A DNA stretch of 64,000 nt from Fimousia sp036311565 (GTDB lineage: Bacteria > Bacillota > Clostridia > Lachnospirales > Lachnospiraceae), in the NCBI GenBank assembly GCA_036311565.1, contig JAXJPR010000054.1, forward strand, positions 1 to 64,000, in the 5' to 3' direction. The notes below the pieces were generated by a model. The model was not told the DNA's origin. It saw only the letters and a list, made by a program, of their open reading frames with translations, and searched no databases. The position numbers were made by a program, and so were the translations under genes. This document shows positions 8,783 to 16,906 of the stretch, in pieces; the stretch's first letter is position 1; each line of letters starts with the position of its first letter.

Positions 8783-9859
8783 ATGTTAAGAGTAGGAATG
8801 CTTACAAGTGGTGGTGACTGTCAGGCACTTAATGCTGCCATGAGAGGTGTTGTTAAAGGGCTGTATGCAAAGCGAAAAGATGTTGAAATTTATGGTTTTC
8901 TGGATGGATATAAGGGATTAATGTATTCAAACTTTAATGTGATGGGAGCTAAAGATTTCTCAGGTATTCTGAATAAAGGTGGCACAATTCTTGGAACTTC
9001 CAGACAGCCATTTAAATTAATGAGAGTTCCAGATGAAAATGGATTGGATAAAGTAGAAGCTATGAAACACACGTATCATAAGTTGAACTTAGACTGCCTG
9101 GTCGTTTTAGGAGGAAATGGAACCCATAAAACTGCAAACTTGTTAAGAGAGGAAGGTCTTAATGTTGTAACACTTCCAAAGACCATTGATAATGATTTAT
9201 GGGGAACAGAGATGACTTTCGGTTTTCAAAGTGCAGTAGATGTAGCTACAGAGACCATTGATCGTATTCATACAACCGCATCTTCCCATAGCCGTGTATT
9301 TATTGTAGAAGTTATGGGGCATAAAGTAGGATGGGTAACCTTATATGCAGGAATTGCCAGCGGTTCAGATATTATTTTACTTCCAGAGATTCCTTACGAT
9401 ATCGATTCTGTTACAAAGGCAATCAAACAAAGAAAGAAAGCTGGTCATAAGTTCTCTATTATCGCTATTGCAGAAGGTGCAATTTCAAAAGAAGATGCAA
9501 AATTGACGAAAAAAGAACTAAAAGCAAAAAGAGCAAAAGAAAATTATACTTGTGCATCTGATGAGTTAGCAAAAAGACTGGCGGAAAAAACAGACGTAGA
9601 AATTCGTGTTGCAAATCCTGGACATACACAGCGTGGCGGAGATCCATGTGCTTATGACAGAGTATTGGCGACAAGATTAGGCGCTACAGCATCTGAGATG
9701 ATTTTAGAAGGTGATTACGGGAAAATGGCAGGAATTAAGAATAATGTCATTATTCGTGTTCCGTTAGAAGAAGTTGCTGGAAAGTTAAAATATGTGGATC
9801 CAGAGTCTGACGTAATTACAGAAGCAAAACTTGCAGGAATCAGTTTCGGTGATAAGTAA
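8783..9859 (+). CDS. pfkA: 6-phosphofructokinase (long group, G104/K124 type)
   Basis: This 358-residue enzyme phosphorylates fructose 6-phosphate in glycolysis. Visible motifs are LTSGGDCQALNAAMRG (N-terminus), GGNGT (110-114), the catalytic TIDND (134-138), and MGHKVGW. It is longer than E. coli PfkA (320). At the donor-specificity positions it has Gly113 (E. coli G104, ATP-like) but Lys133 (E. coli G124, the residue of PPi enzymes). It also has Asn112 in place of the Mg-binding Asp103. The Gly+Lys pair is known in ATP-using PFKs of PPi-enzyme descent, so ATP is favoured. AGGAGG precedes the ATG. Confidence 0.9.
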   Translation: MLRVGMLTSGGDCQALNAAMRGVVKGLYAKRKDVEIYGFLDGYKGLMYSNFNVMGAKDFSGILNKGGTILGTSRQPFKLMRVPDENGLDKVEAMKHTYHKLNLDCLVVLGGNGTHKTANLLREEGLNVVTLPKTIDNDLWGTEMTFGFQSAVDVATETIDRIHTTASSHSRVFIVEVMGHKVGWVTLYAGIASGSDIILLPEIPYDIDSVTKAIKQRKKAGHKFSIIAIAEGAISKEDAKLTKKELKAKRAKENYTCASDELAKRLAEKTDVEIRVANPGHTQRGGDPCAYDRVLATRLGATASEMILEGDYGKMAGIKNNVIIRVPLEEVAGKLKYVDPESDVITEAKLAGISFGDK

Positions 9860-9872
9860 ATGATGAAATAAC

Positions 9873-9900
9873 AAAAAGGAAGCCTGTGCTTCCTTTTTGT
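9873..9900. terminator. Bidirectional terminator between pfk and antiporter
   Basis: AAAAAGGAAG (9873-9882) and CTTCCTTTTT (9889-9898) form a perfect stem with A- and T-tracts on both sides, placed between two convergent genes. Confidence 0.85.
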
Positions 9901-9917
9901 TTGCCCAATTTTGCTCA

Positions 9918-11096
9918 TTATGAATGAGTAAGCAGGTGTTTATAAGTTGCTTCAATTAGAAAAGCTCCTATTGGTGCAGTGATTAAAATTGCCAGAACAG
10001 CAATAGTAAGAACCATGTTACCACAAGAAAGACCCATAGCAAGAGGGACTCCTCCAATGGCTGCCTGAACAGTCGCTTTTGGACTATAGCCAATCATACA
10101 GAATAAACGTTCTTTCATGGACAAATTGGTCTTTATAAGGCATAAGAAAACTCCGACCATACGGAAGAAAAGAACGCCTAAAATTAATATAACTGCGGAT
10201 ATACCAGCCAAAGCAGCATATTTAAGGTCCATGGTTGCTCCAACTAAAACAAATAATAGAATTTCGGCAGCTACCCAGAGCTTATTAAATTTGACAGATA
10301 AACGGGCAGCTACAATCTCTCTTTTATTTTGAAGTACAATTCCTATTGCCATAATGGCAATTAGCCCGGAAAATGGGAATAGTGATGCATAAGTATCTTC
10401 TAAGGTTACACAAATAAAGGAAATACTTAATATAATTATGATTTTTGCTGTGTCGCGGATATGGATTTTTTCAAAATATTTAGCCAGCATCCATCCAATG
10501 CTACTTCCAATAAGGATCCCAGTTATGATAGAGAATGGGATAGTAAGAAAGCTTTCCGTAGAAATATTATTTCCTTGAGCCAGATTAGTAAATGCAGAAA
10601 ATAATACAATTACAAAGACATCATCTACAGAAGCACCTGCTAAGATTATCTGAGGAATGCTTTTATCAGTACCATAACCTTCTTCTATTAATTGTAACAT
10701 TTTAGGAACAATGACGGCAGGTGAGACGGCGGCAATGACAGTTCCCATAATAGCTGCTTCTAAGATTGTAGTTCCCAGTAGTTTTGGTGCCAGTATGATC
10801 ATACCATAGATCTCAAAGCAGGCTGGTAAAAAACACATAAGAATGGATGGCCGTCCTACTTTTTTTAAATCATTTAAATTCAGTGATAGACCAGCCCGCA
10901 TTAAAATAATAATTAAGGCAATTTTTCTTAATTCGGATGATATGTTCAAAATATTTCCATCAATAAGGTTCCAAACATGAGGGCCTAATAAAATTCCAGT
11001 AATGATCATACCGGTAAGGCTTGGAAGATGCAGTTTTTTGCATGACCATCCGGTAAACATTCCCATAATTAACATGTAAGCAATACTAATTAGCAT
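9918..11096 (-). CDS. NhaP-like cation:proton antiporter under a fluoride riboswitch
   Basis: The 392-residue polytopic protein (about 11-12 segments) is a CPA-type antiporter. It has the LMRAGLSLNL motif and the conserved acidic pair in ASVDDVFVIVLF, the likely ion site. The start chosen (MLISIAYML) follows AAAGGAGGATAAAAAT. A 34-codon upstream extension would run through the riboswitch terminator and is rejected. A fluoride riboswitch with terminator precedes it, so expression should rise with fluoride. Antiporters of this kind are among the known gene classes behind crcB-motif RNAs. The ion transported is not known from sequence. Confidence 0.88.
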   Translation of the reverse strand: MLISIAYMLIMGMFTGWSCKKLHLPSLTGMIITGILLGPHVWNLIDGNILNISSELRKIALIIILMRAGLSLNLNDLKKVGRPSILMCFLPACFEIYGMIILAPKLLGTTILEAAIMGTVIAAVSPAVIVPKMLQLIEEGYGTDKSIPQIILAGASVDDVFVIVLFSAFTNLAQGNNISTESFLTIPFSIITGILIGSSIGWMLAKYFEKIHIRDTAKIIIILSISFICVTLEDTYASLFPFSGLIAIMAIGIVLQNKREIVAARLSVKFNKLWVAAEILLFVLVGATMDLKYAALAGISAVILILGVLFFRMVGVFLCLIKTNLSMKERLFCMIGYSPKATVQAAIGGVPLAMGLSCGNMVLTIAVLAILITAPIGAFLIEATYKHLLTHS

Positions 11097-11126
11097 ATTT
11101 TTATCCTCCTTTATATTCTGATAATT

Positions 11127-11218
11127 AAAAAAGCTGACAATTTCTGCGTATATCGCAGAAGTCATCAGCTTATTAAGCGGTTTTAGTATCAATACCAAGG
11201 GAGAACTTCATTCCCAGT
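11127..11218 (-). ncRNA. Fluoride riboswitch (crcB motif) with terminator
   Basis: On the minus strand the leader reads GGGAAUGAAGUUCUCCC, then an AAACCGC segment, then GCUGAUGACUUCUGC. This is the element order and sequence of the crcB/fluoride aptamer (hairpin with AUG and GUUC, pseudoknotting loop, then CUGAUGACUNCU). The 3' part of the aptamer is also the 5' arm of a terminator: AAGCUGA...CUUCUGCG pairs with CGCAGAA...UCAGCUU, followed by six U (11171-11127). This is the expected OFF switch without ligand. It was identified by eye against remembered consensus; a covariance search was not run. Confidence 0.88.
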
Positions 11219-11223
11219 TTAAA

Positions 11224-11251
11224 ATTATAGCAAAAAAGTAGTATTTGTCAA
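11224..11251 (-). promoter_or_regulatory. SigA promoter of the fluoride-riboswitch transcript
   Basis: Minus strand TTGACA (11251-11246), 16-nt spacer, TATAAT (11229-11224); transcription would start just before the aptamer. Confidence 0.85.
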
Positions 11252-11327
11252 TGAAAATATATGTTAGAATGAAGAGAGTAATTTACAAATGGTTTAGATT
11301 TTTAAAAATAGAATAGGAGGTGGAACA

Positions 11328-12122
11328 ATGAAATTTGAAATTTTATCACAACTGTTGCAGGGAGTATGTATTCCATTTATTGGGACAGCAGCAGGTGCAT
11401 CCTGTGTGTTATTTATGAAAGATGCCGTTCATCCAATGATACAGCGAGCATTAACAGGATTTGCGGCAGGTGTCATGATGGCTGCTTCTGTTTGGAGTTT
11501 ATTGATTCCGTCCATGAATCATGCTTCACCTATGGGAAAATGGGCATTTATACCTGCTGCAGCAGGTTTTTGGCTTGGAATTTTATTTCTATTGTTTTTA
11601 GACCATATCATTCCTCATTTACATATGGGAAGTAATGAAGTAGAAGGGCCGAAAAGTAATTTAAAAAAATCCACAATGTTAATATTGGCAGTAACTCTCC
11701 ATAATATTCCAGAAGGAATGGCTGTTGGAGTGGTTTATGCTGGATGGGCTGCAGGTAGTTCAGATATTTCCATTATGGGTGCATTAGCATTATCCATTGG
11801 AATTGCTATTCAAAACTTTCCTGAAGGAGCAATTATGTCATTACCATTAAAAGCAGAAGGAATGAAAAAGCATAAAGCATTTTTCTATGGTATTTTATCG
11901 GGAATCGTGGAACCAATTGGGGCTTTGATTACTATTTTAGCGGCAGGAATCGTAATTCCTCTGTTTCCATATTTACTTAGTTTTGCGGCTGGAGCCATGA
12001 TTTATGTTGTGGTAGAAGAACTAATTCCAGAAATGTCCTATGGTGAACATTCTAATATAGGAACGCTTTTCTTTGCGGCAGGATTTACACTTATGATGAT
12101 CTTAGATGTCGCACTAGGGTGA
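11328..12122 (+). CDS. ZIP-family divalent metal transporter
   Basis: The 264-residue protein has about eight hydrophobic segments and both ZIP signature helices: VTLHNIPEGMAVGV (TM4, about 122-135) and QNFPEGAIMSLPL (TM5, about 162-174), with the metal-ligand His, Asn and Glu residues present. It would import zinc, iron or manganese. The start has AGGAGGTGG upstream. It diverges from the fluoride-regulated antiporter. The exact metal cannot be told. Confidence 0.9.
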   Translation: MKFEILSQLLQGVCIPFIGTAAGASCVLFMKDAVHPMIQRALTGFAAGVMMAASVWSLLIPSMNHASPMGKWAFIPAAAGFWLGILFLLFLDHIIPHLHMGSNEVEGPKSNLKKSTMLILAVTLHNIPEGMAVGVVYAGWAAGSSDISIMGALALSIGIAIQNFPEGAIMSLPLKAEGMKKHKAFFYGILSGIVEPIGALITILAAGIVIPLFPYLLSFAAGAMIYVVVEELIPEMSYGEHSNIGTLFFAAGFTLMMILDVALG

Positions 12123-12173
12123 ATGAATCATTGAATTGATGTGGGTTCTTTGTTCAAAAGTATATCATCAGTC

Positions 12174-12202
12174 TTGACAATTTACTCTTACAAATGTAAG
12201 AT
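12174..12202 (+). promoter_or_regulatory. Promoter with BlaI/CopY-like palindromic operator
   Basis: TTGACA (12174-12179), 17-nt spacer, TAAGAT (12197-12202). The palindrome CTTACAAATGTAAG (12187-12200) overlaps the -10. Its core TACAnnTGTA is the known operator core of BlaI/MecI and CopY repressors. No such repressor gene lies in this window. Confidence 0.55.
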
Positions 12203-12244
12203 TAAATTATTAAGATATGTATTAGTATGTGCAGGAGAAATTTT

Positions 12245-12301
12245 ATGAATAAATTTTTATGTACATATGGAATGAAGACTAGAAAGGAGCAGAGAGAATG
12301 A
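12245..12301 (+). CDS. Possible 18-codon leader peptide before lysozyme gene
   Basis: ATG at 12245 follows GCAGGAGAAATTTT. The frame runs 18 codons (MNKFLCTYGMKTRKEQRE) and its TGA overlaps the lysozyme ATG (AATGA). This would couple translation of the two. It could equally be a chance frame containing the lysozyme's own ribosome site; there is no independent support. Confidence 0.25.
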   Translation: MNKFLCTYGMKTRKEQRE

Positions 12302-13662
12302 ATCATAGTTGGAAGAAAAAAGTATTTGGTGTTTTCCTGGCCTGTCTTTTCAGCATGGGATTATGGATACCTAATATACAGGAGATTCATGCGCAAGAAC
12401 CGATATATTCAAAAGCAGAAAAGCTTGGGGAAGAGAATAGTTTCCGTTATGCGGACGGAGAACGAATTTCTTCAAAATCCGCCAAGAAACTTTCTCAGCC
12501 AGATAAGGTAACAATCATTGATGTCAGCCATCATCAGGGGCAGATTGATTGGGAGAAGGTAAAGAATGCCGGAATCTGTGCAGTAATGATTCATTGCGGC
12601 TATGGACAGGACACAGATGAGAATGGGGAATATACGCAGGATGATCCATATTTTAAATACAATGTTTCTGAATGCGAACGATTGGAGATTCCATATGGAA
12701 TTTATCTATATTCTTACGCACAAAATACAACAGCTGCAAAATCAGAAGCAGATCATGTAATTCGATTGATCAAAGAAACGAAACAAGAACTTATGGAACT
12801 TTCGTATTTTCAGTACCCAATTTTTTATGATATTGAAGATAAGTCTATCGGGGATAATCTTTCTAATAGAAAAATTAGTTCCAATGTATCTGCATTCATC
12901 AACAAAATGAAACAGAATGGATATAACAATCTGGGATTTTACGCTAATAAGACCTGGTTTGAAGAAAAATTAACAGGGAACATCTTCTCTTTATATCCAA
13001 AGTGGATCGCTCAGTATAATAGTCAGTGTACTTATACAGGAAAATACAGGTTATGGCAGTATACGTATCAGGCATCCGTAGACGGAATTGATGGATATGT
13101 TGATGCAAATGTAAAAAATGGTAGCTGGAAAGCAAATCAGACAGTTACAAGCATATCCTTAAATAAAAGTACTGTATTGATTACAGTTGGGTATTCTACT
13201 ACAGTGAAAGAGACTATAAAGCCGACTACTGTTATTAATCCATATATACAATGGAAATCTTCCGATACTTCTGTCGCAACGGTGAGCAGTACAGGAAAAA
13301 TTGTCGGAAAACGACCAGGAAAAGCTACCATTACAGCCACGGCTCATAACGGTAAAAAAGCAAGTATAACAGTATCTGTCCGTGCAAAATCAAACCGGAT
13401 TACTTCCTTAAAGAAAAGTGGAAATAAATCAGTAAAAATTAGTTGGTCAAAAGCATCTTATGTAAGTGGTTATCAACTGTATATGTCTACGAAGAAATCT
13501 TCAGGTTATAAATTGATTAAGAGTACGACAAAATCTCTATCTTATAAGAAGAGCGGATTAAAGAAAGGAAAACGGTATTATTTCAAAGTACGTTCTTATA
13601 AAAAAGTAGGAACTAAGAAAATTTATAGTTATTTTTCACCTGTAAAATCAATAGTAAGATAG
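12298..13662 (+). CDS. Secreted GH25 lysozyme with Big2 and Fn3-like domains
   Basis: This 454-residue exported protein has a signal peptide (about 1-34, ending IHAQ). A GH25 muramidase domain follows (about 70-275), beginning IIDVSHHQGQIDWEKVK with the catalytic-region Asp and IFYDIEDKS with the acidic pair. Next is a bacterial Ig-like Big2 domain (about 283-363, WKSSDTSVATVSSTGKI). A C-terminal Fn3-like domain (about 366-454) is very rich in Lys and Tyr. It would cleave peptidoglycan outside the cell; the basic C-terminus may bind wall polymers. The start has AAAGGAGCAGAGAG. Its promoter carries a BlaI/CopY-like operator. Confidence 0.9.
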   Translation: MNHSWKKKVFGVFLACLFSMGLWIPNIQEIHAQEPIYSKAEKLGEENSFRYADGERISSKSAKKLSQPDKVTIIDVSHHQGQIDWEKVKNAGICAVMIHCGYGQDTDENGEYTQDDPYFKYNVSECERLEIPYGIYLYSYAQNTTAAKSEADHVIRLIKETKQELMELSYFQYPIFYDIEDKSIGDNLSNRKISSNVSAFINKMKQNGYNNLGFYANKTWFEEKLTGNIFSLYPKWIAQYNSQCTYTGKYRLWQYTYQASVDGIDGYVDANVKNGSWKANQTVTSISLNKSTVLITVGYSTTVKETIKPTTVINPYIQWKSSDTSVATVSSTGKIVGKRPGKATITATAHNGKKASITVSVRAKSNRITSLKKSGNKSVKISWSKASYVSGYQLYMSTKKSSGYKLIKSTTKSLSYKKSGLKKGKRYYFKVRSYKKVGTKKIYSYFSPVKSIVR

Positions 13663-13666
13663 TAAG

Positions 13667-13705
13667 AAACGATGAGAATGCTGGAATGGTTCTCATCGTT
13701 TTTTT
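13667..13705 (+). terminator. Rho-independent terminator of lysozyme gene
   Basis: Perfect 12-bp arms AAACGATGAGAA (13667-13678) and TTCTCATCGTTT (13690-13701) followed by a T-tract. Confidence 0.9.
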
Positions 13706-13779
13706 GTTATTATGAATTAGAAATGTGTATTTCTGCATAGACGCACACATTTTTTACATAATTTCTTTCTATAATAGAA

Positions 13780-14251
13780 GATCCTTCTGGCAATACTGGT
13801 CTTGAATTTATTTATGTCTGGTTTTCACAAAAAAATGTGGCGGGAGATCTTTTATTCCAGAGATAAAGTAATGATTTACATTTTTTCCCTTATTATTATG
13901 ACCAATGGAATTATGGTATTAAGTGTAAAAGGAACAAATGAATGGGGAAGCAGTGGATCAAATGGTGATGATGTGGTATTTAAGACAAATGAACAGAGCC
14001 TTAAAGGCAAAATTGAATTAGACGAACTTTCTACACTGGATATAAATTTGACAAATGATACCGATTATGAAGGGATGATAAATACAGAGAATAGTGCAAA
14101 AGAAGTCAAGCTTACGTTAGATAGTAGTTCAATATTTAAGCTGACAGGGGATACTTATGTAACTTCTTTGGATGATGAAAACAGCACATATGACAATATC
14201 GATTTAAATAGATATCATCTGTATGTAAATGGAGAATCCTTAATAAAATAG
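13780..14251 (+). pseudogene. Truncated C-terminal remnant of a carbohydrate-binding beta-helix protein
   Basis: An open frame of 149 codons (13802-14251) ends with a repetitive beta-strand region: WGSSGSNGDDVVFKTNEQSLKGKIELDELSTLD, then KLTLDSSSIFKLTGDTYVTSL and a final LYVNGESL. This is the typical C-terminus of large secreted calcium-rich carbohydrate-binding beta-helix proteins of Lachnospiraceae. There the preceding hundreds of residues and a signal peptide are present. Here they are absent. The first 40 codons are unlike the family, and another frame upstream keeps a short related piece (GLEFIYVWFSQKNVAGDLLFQ). No ribosome site precedes 13802. I read it as a decaying gene end. Confidence 0.6.
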
Positions 14252-14266
14252 TAAGATCCAATATTC

Positions 14267-14295
14267 TTGCATATTTGGCTGGCATTTAGTATAAT
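14267..14295 (+). promoter_or_regulatory. SigA-type promoter of AI-2E family gene
   Basis: TTGCAT (14267-14272), 17-nt spacer, TATAAT (14290-14295), about 35 nt before the TTG start. Confidence 0.75.
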
Positions 14296-14330
14296 ACTCT
14301 AAAATTTGAGTAGATACAGGAGGTAAGAGA

Positions 14331-15488
14331 TTGGAATTAAAAAAAGAGACAACAAAAAATCTGGCAAGGCTTCTAGCATTTGGCATTATATTATATTGGC
14401 TGCTGAATCACCAGCAAACTGCAATTGGAATTGTAAAAGCGATTCTGGGACTGTTTGCACCAGTGATCCTGGGAATTTGTATTGCTTTTATCATGAATGT
14501 GCTGCTTCGTCTGGTTGAAAAACAATGGAATTTTATTATGAAAAAATGTAAAAAAAAATCCTTGCAGAAGATGAAACGACCATTATGTTTATGCATGACA
14601 TTAGTACTGATTGCCGGGGGAATTTTCATCGTTATTTTTATGATCGTGCCAGAACTTCATCGTACTGCGTTGGAAATTGTGGATATGGTACCGTGGTATT
14701 TAGATCAAATTGAAATATGGACAAAAGAAATATCCAGACAATTTAGTTCAAATACGATTACGATTCCTAAATTTGAAATTGACACGCAGGAAGTTGTTGA
14801 TAAGATTGGTGGTTTTTTAACAACCAGCGGAGAATTCGTATTTAATAAAACAATTGAGATGACAACTTCGATTTTTTCAGCTGTGTTTAATTTAGTCTTA
14901 GGAATGGTATTTTCTATCTATATTTTGTTAAGCAAAGAGAAATTATGCAAACAGTGCCGAAAATTTTTGTATGCATTTTTGAACGAAAAAAGGGCAAAAG
15001 AAATAATAGATATTGCAAATCTTGCAAACCAGACATTTACTAAGTTTGTAACTGGGCAGTTTACAGAAGCGGTCATTATCGGTGTACTTTGTTTTATAGG
15101 AATGAGTATTTTATCAATTCCTTATGCAACAATGATTTCTGTATTAGTTGGGTTTACAGCATTGATTCCCGTTTTTGGAGCGTTTATCGGAACTGCTGTG
15201 GGAGTTCTGATGATTATTACAGTACAGCCATTGAAAGCAGTATGGTTTATCATTTTTATTGTGGTATTGCAGCAGGTAGAAGGAAATCTGATTTATCCAA
15301 AAGTTGTTGGAAAGTCTATTGGTCTTCCTGGAATGTGGGTACTCTTTGCAGTCACCATTGGAGGAAGTAGTTTTGGTATTATAGGAATGCTAATTGGGGT
15401 ACCGGCTTGTTCAATTGCATACGCATTGATTAGAAAAGCTATGTACCGAAGATTAAAAGAAAAACAAATAAAGCCAGAATCATTATAA
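14331..15488 (+). CDS. AI-2E family transporter (PerM/YtvI type)
   Basis: The 385-residue polytopic protein has the family pattern: paired N-terminal helices, a helical extramembrane stretch (about 110-185), and a C-terminal half with the signature FIGMSILSIPYATMISVLVGFTALIPVFG and QQVEGNLIYPKVVGKSIGLP. Members export or exchange small solutes; the named autoinducer role applies to few of them. The start is TTG at 14331, set by AGGAGGT at 14318-14325. It has its own promoter and terminator. Confidence 0.9.
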   Translation: MELKKETTKNLARLLAFGIILYWLLNHQQTAIGIVKAILGLFAPVILGICIAFIMNVLLRLVEKQWNFIMKKCKKKSLQKMKRPLCLCMTLVLIAGGIFIVIFMIVPELHRTALEIVDMVPWYLDQIEIWTKEISRQFSSNTITIPKFEIDTQEVVDKIGGFLTTSGEFVFNKTIEMTTSIFSAVFNLVLGMVFSIYILLSKEKLCKQCRKFLYAFLNEKRAKEIIDIANLANQTFTKFVTGQFTEAVIIGVLCFIGMSILSIPYATMISVLVGFTALIPVFGAFIGTAVGVLMIITVQPLKAVWFIIFIVVLQQVEGNLIYPKVVGKSIGLPGMWVLFAVTIGGSSFGIIGMLIGVPACSIAYALIRKAMYRRLKEKQIKPESL

Positions 15489-15523
15489 AAAACAGGACCT
15501 CGCAAGGAGAGGTCCTGTTTTCG
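15488..15523. terminator. Bidirectional terminator
   Basis: AACAGGACCTC (15491-15501) and GAGGTCCTGTT (15509-15519), perfect arms with T- and A-tracts outside, between convergent genes. Confidence 0.9.
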
Positions 15524-15530
15524 TAATTTA

Positions 15531-16019
15531 TTAATAAGATAAGTTAAATTTTGGAATTTCAATATCAGTATCAATTTCTGTAATTGAAGAATCTGATGTA
15601 GCTTTTGAACTGTAAGAAGAAACCTGAACAACTTTATATACTTTTACGTTCTTTTTTCTTCCAAAGCTTAATGCTTTTTTATGTGAACTGAAGTATACGT
15701 CAATTTTATTACCTTTGATAGCCCCTCCTACATCTTCAGCAGTGTAAGTATGACCATTAATCCGGATTTTTGTACCAAGTTTAATCTTTCTTGTATCAAC
15801 TGCGATGGTTCTTCCCTGTTTCGCTTTCTTTCCGCTAGCAGTATTGCTTCCATGTCCGCCAGAGCAGCTTTTGCAAGGGCAATATGCAGTTAATGTATAC
15901 TTTCCTAAATAAACTCTCTTCGTTTTTGCCTGTGTTTCCTGTGTATGAAAAAGTGTTCCTCCAAAAAGTACCGACAATGTTAATAACAATAATAATAATC
16001 TCTTTCTTAATAATTTCAT
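15531..16019 (-). CDS. Secreted 3D-domain protein (YocH/RpfB C-terminal type)
   Basis: The 162-residue precursor has a signal peptide (about 1-32). Its 3D domain runs about 38-135: TLTAYCPCKSCSGG, then IAVDTRKIKLGT, AEDVGGAIKG and KIDVYF, giving the three conserved Asp residues. The domain is a double-psi beta barrel related to MltA lytic transglycosylases, so a role in peptidoglycan turnover is likely. There is no SH3 or LysM wall-binding domain, unlike YocH. The last 25 residues are Ser/Thr/Asp-rich. AAGGAG precedes the ATG. Confidence 0.88.
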   Translation of the reverse strand: MKLLRKRLLLLLLTLSVLFGGTLFHTQETQAKTKRVYLGKYTLTAYCPCKSCSGGHGSNTASGKKAKQGRTIAVDTRKIKLGTKIRINGHTYTAEDVGGAIKGNKIDVYFSSHKKALSFGRKKNVKVYKVVQVSSYSSKATSDSSITEIDTDIEIPKFNLSY

Positions 16020-16073
16020 ATTTCAATCTCCTTAATATCTAAAATAAAGTTATTTCTGTTGTTATGGTTATTG

Positions 16074-16101
16074 ATTATAACAGATATTTTAAAAAATGCA
16101 A
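16074..16101 (-). promoter_or_regulatory. Promoter of 3D-domain gene
   Basis: Minus strand TTGCAT (16101-16096), 16-nt spacer, TATAAT (16079-16074), about 55 nt before the ATG. Confidence 0.55.
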
Positions 16102-16209
16102 CACTTTTGTAACAATTATAAAATTTAGTACAATATTCATGTAATAATTATGTAATTTCCTGTAGAAAGGATCCTAATTGTTTGAAAAAATACAGATAGA
16201 TTCTCTTTG

Positions 16210-16238
16210 TTGACACACAGTTCAAAAAGAAATATAAT
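16210..16238 (+). promoter_or_regulatory. Consensus SigA promoter of rubrerythrin gene
   Basis: TTGACA (16210-16215), 17-nt spacer, TATAAT (16233-16238). A perfect match, about 70 nt before the ATG, fits high expression. Confidence 0.85.
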
Positions 16239-16309
16239 ATTATACGAAGATTTTAATCATGCTTTACTAACAATGAAAAGCAGGCATATGTAGAAAGGAG
16301 AACGGGTCA

Positions 16310-16843
16310 ATGGAATTAAAAGGTAGTAAAACAGAAGCAAATTTATGGACGGCATTTGCAGGTGAAAGTCAGGCAAGAAATAAATATACATATTTTGCCA
16401 GTGTAGCAAAAAAAGAAGGTTATGAACAAATTTGTGCAATCTTCCAGAAAACAGCAGATAATGAAAAAGAACATGCAAAAATGTGGTTCAAAGAATTAGG
16501 AGAACTAGGGGATACTGCTGCAAATTTAAAAGCTGCTGCAGAAGGTGAAAATTACGAATGGACAGATATGTATGCAACATTCGCAAAAGAAGCAGAGGAA
16601 GAAGGATTTACGGAAATTGCTGCAAAATTCCGTATGGTAGCAGATATTGAAAAATCACATGAGGAACGGTACCTTGCATTATTGGATAATGTTGAAATGC
16701 AGAAAGTATTTGAAAAGAGCGAAGAAATCATGTGGGAATGTCGCAACTGTGGCCATTTAGTAATTGGGAAAAAAGCCCCAGATATCTGCCCTGTATGTGC
16801 ACATCCACAAAGCTTCTTTGAAGTAAGATGTGAAAATTATTAA
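16310..16843 (+). CDS. rbr: Rubrerythrin
   Basis: The 177-residue protein combines a ferritin-like diiron domain with two Glu-x-x-His sites (NEKEH at 50-54, IEKSH about 114-118) and a C-terminal rubredoxin domain, CxxC...CxxC (CRNC and CPVC). It reduces hydrogen peroxide in the cytoplasm using electrons passed through the rubredoxin iron. This is a main oxygen-stress defence of strict anaerobes. It is monocistronic, with a consensus promoter and a strong terminator. Confidence 0.95.
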   Translation: MELKGSKTEANLWTAFAGESQARNKYTYFASVAKKEGYEQICAIFQKTADNEKEHAKMWFKELGELGDTAANLKAAAEGENYEWTDMYATFAKEAEEEGFTEIAAKFRMVADIEKSHEERYLALLDNVEMQKVFEKSEEIMWECRNCGHLVIGKKAPDICPVCAHPQSFFEVRCENY

Positions 16844-16856
16844 TTGATAAAATTTC

Positions 16857-16886
16857 GGGAAATGCCAAATGGCATTTCCCATTTTT
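16857..16886 (+). terminator. Rho-independent terminator of rbr
   Basis: GGGAAATGCC (16857-16866), AAAT loop, GGCATTTCCC (16871-16880), then a T-tract. Confidence 0.92.
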
Positions 16887-16906
16887 AGGTTTAAAGGAGT
16901 CACTAT

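Noticed and set aside
9918..11198. Longer antiporter frame starting at 11198
   Set aside because: The extra 34 codons translate the riboswitch terminator; the good ribosome site is at the 11096 start.
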